DNA of 64,000 nucleotides from Pseudomonas tolaasii NCPPB 2192 (GTDB lineage: Bacteria; Pseudomonadota; Gammaproteobacteria; Pseudomonadales; Pseudomonadaceae), in contig NZ_PHHD01000001.1 of assembly GCF_002813445.1 (NCBI RefSeq), positions 6,510,001 through 6,574,000 of the forward strand, read 5' to 3'. The notes beneath the pieces are model-generated. The model did no database searches, had not been told where the DNA came from, and worked only from the letters and a program-made list of their open reading frames with translations. The translations under genes and the position numbers were made by a program. The stretch's first letter is position 1. The number at the start of each line of letters is the position of its first letter. Positions 60,906 to 64,000 of this stretch are shown here, piece after piece.

Positions 60906-61709
60906 TCAGGCCTTCGCGCCCAGCTCCGCTGACAGCCGGGCTGCGACCTGTTTGATCACAGGGATCAGCTCGGCCATTTTTTCCAGCGGCATGTAAGGCA
61001 CGGTACTGGCGATGCTGATGCCGGCGACAATACGCCGGCTGGCATCGCGCACCGGTGCCGCCACACAGCGGATCGACGGTTCGTTGTCTTCCAGGTCGAA
61101 CGCATACCCCCCCGCCACATACTCACGCATGCGCTGCTCGAACTGCGCCCAGGACTGCTCCGGGTGCTGCGGCCACTGCAGGCTTTTGCCGCCCACCGGC
61201 AGGCTGACTTCGTACAAGCGTTGCCACTCCCCAACCGAATCATCCAGCAGCAAGGCCTTGCCGATGCCGGTACGCGCCAGCGGCATGCGATGGCCCACCC
61301 GCGAACGCATTTCCGGACCATTGCGGCCGGGGTTCTTGTGCAGGTACAACACGTCGTCGTATTCGCGAATGGCCAGGTGGATGGTGTCGCCGGTCAGCGC
61401 CGACAGCTCATCCAGATACGGCACCGCAAGACTCACCAGCGGCAATTCCTCACGGGCCTGAAAGCCCAGTTCGATCAGCTTGGGCCCCAACAGATAACCG
61501 ACTTGCGGCACCACGCGCAGGTAACGCTCTTCCACCAGGCAACTGGCGAGGCGGTGGGTAGTGCTGCGGGTGGTGCCGATGCGCTTGGCGATTTCTTTCA
61601 AGTCGCGCGCACCGCCCGCCACTGCTTGCACCACGCCCAGGCCACGCAGGAGGGTCTGGGTGCCGGTGGGGGCGGCGTCTTTGGCGGGGAGCTGAGGGTT
61701 TTCCTGCAT
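60906..61709 (-). CDS. IclR-family transcriptional regulator
   Basis: The 267-aa protein has an HTH (LKEIAKRIGTTRSTTHRLAS, residues about 35-55) and the IclR ligand-binding domain with HLAIREYDDVLYLHKN. It is likely to control the sugar genes next to it (araGH). Start chosen at 61709 (MQENPQLPAKD); the upstream frame lies in the REP pair. Confidence 0.92.
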   Translation of the reverse strand: MQENPQLPAKDAAPTGTQTLLRGLGVVQAVAGGARDLKEIAKRIGTTRSTTHRLASCLVEERYLRVVPQVGYLLGPKLIELGFQAREELPLVSLAVPYLDELSALTGDTIHLAIREYDDVLYLHKNPGRNGPEMRSRVGHRMPLARTGIGKALLLDDSVGEWQRLYEVSLPVGGKSLQWPQHPEQSWAQFEQRMREYVAGGYAFDLEDNEPSIRCVAAPVRDASRRIVAGISIASTVPYMPLEKMAELIPVIKQVAARLSAELGAKA

Positions 61710-61767
61710 ATCGGGCCTATTGGGGGAGTGAAAAGCGCGAGCATTATCGCAAATGCCGCCGGCTTTT

Positions 61768-61853
61768 GTGGGAGCTGGCTTGCCTGCGATGCGGGCACCT
61801 CGGTACATCAGGTAAATCCAGGTGATGCCATCGCAGGCAAGCCAGCTCCCACA
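61768..61853. repeat. REP/BIME pair
   Basis: GTGGGAGCTGGCTTGCCTGCG with its inverted copy, between the IclR gene and araH. Confidence 0.9.
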
Positions 61854-61884
61854 TCAAAGCTTCATTGGTTTTCAGAACGCATTA

Positions 61885-62850
61885 TCAGCGCTGTTTCATG
61901 CGGTCGATGATCACGGCCAGCAAAAGAATCGAGCCACGAATCACATACTGATAAAACGTGTCGATGTTCTTCAGGTTCATCGCGTTCTCGATGATCGCCA
62001 GAATCAGCACCCCGGCAATTACGTGCCGGATCATGCCAATCCCGCCACTGAGCGACACCCCGCCCAGCACGCAGGCCGAAATCACCGTCAGCTCGAACCC
62101 CTGGCCAATCATCGGCTGGCCCGAGGTCATGCGTGACGCGAGGATCACCCCGGCCAGCGCACCGATCAGCCCGTGCACGGCGAAGATAATGATTTTGGTG
62201 CGATCAACGTTCACACCCGCCAGCAGCGCCGCTTCCTGGTTGCCGCCGATGGCCATGGTGTTGCGCCCGTAGGTGGTGTAGTTGAGCAGCCAGCCGAAGA
62301 ACACAAAGCACAGCACGGTGATGATGATCGGCACCGGCACGCCCATCAGTTGGCCATTGCCGAACACAAAGAAACCCTCGTCCATCACGCCGACGGCCTT
62401 GCCGTTGGAAAAAATGTAGGCCAGCCCGCGCACGATCTGCATGGTCGCCAGCGTGGCGATCAACGCATTGATGCGCAGCTTGGCGATGACGATGCCGTTG
62501 ATCAGCCCCACCACCAGGCCCATGGCCAGCGCCGCCGACACGCCGAGCACCACGCTGTCGGTGTCGCGAATCACAATCCCCGACACCACCCCGGCGCAGG
62601 CGATCACCGAGCCCACCGACAGGTCGAAATGCCCCGACGCCAGGCAGAACAACATGGTGCACGCGGCAATGCCCACCGTGGAAATTGCCAGGCCCAGGCC
62701 ACGCATGTTCAGCGGCGAGAGGAAGTTGTCGATGAACAGCGCGCTGAGTACAAAAATGCTCAACGCGGCGAGCAGCATCACCCAGTCATCGAGGAATTTG
62801 CGCTGGTTGAAACCGGGCCAGAAGCCCTTTGCCGTTTTTACCTGTGACAT
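61885..62850 (-). CDS. araH: L-arabinose ABC transporter permease AraH
   Basis: The 321-aa permease has about ten hydrophobic segments and close likeness to E. coli AraH (NMRGLGLAISTVGIAAC, INALIATLATMQIVRGLAYI, ASRMTSGQPM, CVLGGVSLSGGIG). The ATG at 62850 is 7 bases from GAGGG; the one at 62856 is too close. It follows araG by 19 bp. Confidence 0.92.
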   Translation of the reverse strand: MSQVKTAKGFWPGFNQRKFLDDWVMLLAALSIFVLSALFIDNFLSPLNMRGLGLAISTVGIAACTMLFCLASGHFDLSVGSVIACAGVVSGIVIRDTDSVVLGVSAALAMGLVVGLINGIVIAKLRINALIATLATMQIVRGLAYIFSNGKAVGVMDEGFFVFGNGQLMGVPVPIIITVLCFVFFGWLLNYTTYGRNTMAIGGNQEAALLAGVNVDRTKIIIFAVHGLIGALAGVILASRMTSGQPMIGQGFELTVISACVLGGVSLSGGIGMIRHVIAGVLILAIIENAMNLKNIDTFYQYVIRGSILLLAVIIDRMKQR

Positions 62851-62869
62851 ACCCATACCCTCGAATTCT

Positions 62870-64000
62870 TCAAGCCCGCGAACGCGGGAGTGCCAGTTGC
62901 AACAGCCGTGCTTCATCCGCCTGGTCGCGGTTCAATTCGCCGGTCAGGGCGCCTTCGCTCATCACCAGAATGCGGTCGGAAATGCCCATCACTTCCATCA
63001 GGTCGCTGGACACCACGATCACCGCAATGCCGCTGGCCGCCAGGTTATGGATGATCTGGTAGATCTCCGACTTGGCGCCGATGTCGATGCCGCGTGTGGG
63101 CTCGTCGAGCAACAGCACCTTCATCGGCATCGACAGCCAGCGCCCCAGAATCGCCTTCTGCTGGTTGCCGCCGGACAGGTACATGATTTTCTGTTCGGCG
63201 TTCGGCGTTTTGACTTTCATCGCCTTGATCTGCCGCTCGGCGTTGCCTTTTTCCCACCCCTCACGCACCAGCCAGCCAAACGTGGCATGGGCGCCACGCG
63301 CACTGATGTTGATGTTCTCGGCAACGCTGGACAGCGGGATGATGCCTTCCTTCTTGCGGTCTTCGGGGCACAGCAACACGCCGGCGGCGATGGCATCACG
63401 GGGCGAGCGCAGCGCCAGGTGTTCGCCACCGAGTTGCAGGTGCCCGGCGGTGGCACGCGTCAGCCCGCTGAGCAGCCGGAACAACTCCGTGCGCCCGGCC
63501 CCCACCAGCCCGAACAGGCCGAGAATCTCGCCTTTGTGCACCTCAAGGCTGACCGCTTCACGCAGGCCCGGCCCGAGTAGCCCTTCGACTTTCAGCGCCA
63601 CCTCGCCACGCTCGCGCGGGCGGTAATCATAGATGTCCTGAATGTCGCGGCCGACCATGCACGTCACCAACTGGTCATGGGTCAGCGCGGCCATGTCATC
63701 AAACGTGCGCACGTAACGCCCGTCCTTGAACACCGTGACCGCATTGCAGATGCGGAACACTTCTTCCATGCGGTGGGACACGTACAGCACCACTTTGCCC
63801 TCGTCCCGCAGGCGCGTGATGATCGCCATCAGCCGGTCGATCTCCCGCGCCGACAGGCTGCTGGTGGGCTCATCGAATGCGATCACATGAGCACCACGGG
63901 ACAGCGCCTTGGCGATTTCCACCAGTTGGCGCTGGCCAAGCGAGAGGCGCCCAAGCTTTTCCCCCGGGTCGATTTCATCCGCCAGCCCTTTGAGGCACGC
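62870..64000 (-). CDS. araG: L-arabinose ABC transporter ATP-binding protein AraG (5' end outside window)
   Basis: The 376 residues seen are the C-terminal three quarters of a two-domain sugar ATPase. The first domain keeps its signature LSLGQRQLVEIAKALS and Walker B FDEPTSSLSAREIDRL; the second has its Walker A variant GLFGLVGAGRTELF and LSGGNQQKAILGRWL. The likeness to E. coli AraG is strong. It energises AraH. The frame is open to the window edge. Confidence 0.93.
   Translation of the reverse strand, partial: ACLKGLADEIDPGEKLGRLSLGQRQLVEIAKALSRGAHVIAFDEPTSSLSAREIDRLMAIITRLRDEGKVVLYVSHRMEEVFRICNAVTVFKDGRYVRTFDDMAALTHDQLVTCMVGRDIQDIYDYRPRERGEVALKVEGLLGPGLREAVSLEVHKGEILGLFGLVGAGRTELFRLLSGLTRATAGHLQLGGEHLALRSPRDAIAAGVLLCPEDRKKEGIIPLSSVAENINISARGAHATFGWLVREGWEKGNAERQIKAMKVKTPNAEQKIMYLSGGNQQKAILGRWLSMPMKVLLLDEPTRGIDIGAKSEIYQIIHNLAASGIAVIVVSSDLMEVMGISDRILVMSEGALTGELNRDQADEARLLQLALPRSRA

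Overview
The window looks like a chromosome segment of a Pseudomonas of the fluorescens group. The evidence is the coding density and GC-rich codon use, five paired REP/BIME repeats of the GTGGGAGC(G/T)GGCTTGCC type, and a set of familiar Pseudomonas housekeeping genes (etfA, etfB, ETF-ubiquinone oxidoreductase, rraB, corA, araG, araH).

Positions 1 to about 35,600 are a P2-like (phiCTX-like) prophage whose left end lies outside the window. Its right end is the 3' end of a tRNA-Ser(GGA) gene. From left to right it carries: a possible conversion cargo (SRAP protein and a Dam-type methylase); a candidate cos site; portal and terminase on the minus strand; scaffold, capsid, head completion and lysis genes (holins, muramidase, nested spanins); tail completion, baseplate, tail fibre, sheath, tube, gpE/gpE' with a -1 frameshift, tape measure, gpU and gpD. 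Then come a short inserted patch (52-aa protein and DUF2511 protein), the repressor/early switch, CII-like and Ogr-like regulators, a primase-helicase with a nearby ATPase paralogue, several small unknown proteins, a large 5-cytosine methyltransferase with six internal repeats, a second SAM methyltransferase and the integrase. Three boxes of the form TGT-N13-ACA lie before the capsid/terminase, baseplate and sheath gene blocks and are the likely sites for the Ogr-type late activator.

Positions 35,600 to 64,000 are host chromosome. They hold lipid and fatty-acid genes (crotonase, PlsC-like acyltransferase, FadB-like multifunctional enzyme plus thiolase), CorA, a class I amidotransferase, a 31-aa membrane microprotein, a cytochrome c, the ATP-grasp/alpha-E/transglutaminase operon, rraB and small envelope genes, a MocR regulator, an OmpA/DUF4398 lipoprotein pair with a periplasmic binding protein, etfBA facing ETF-QO across a promoter region with a PsrA-type site, an AraC regulator beside an alcohol dehydrogenase, and an IclR regulator beside araGH. 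ETF and ETF-QO would carry electrons from acyl-CoA dehydrogenation to the quinone pool, which fits with the beta-oxidation genes in the same window.
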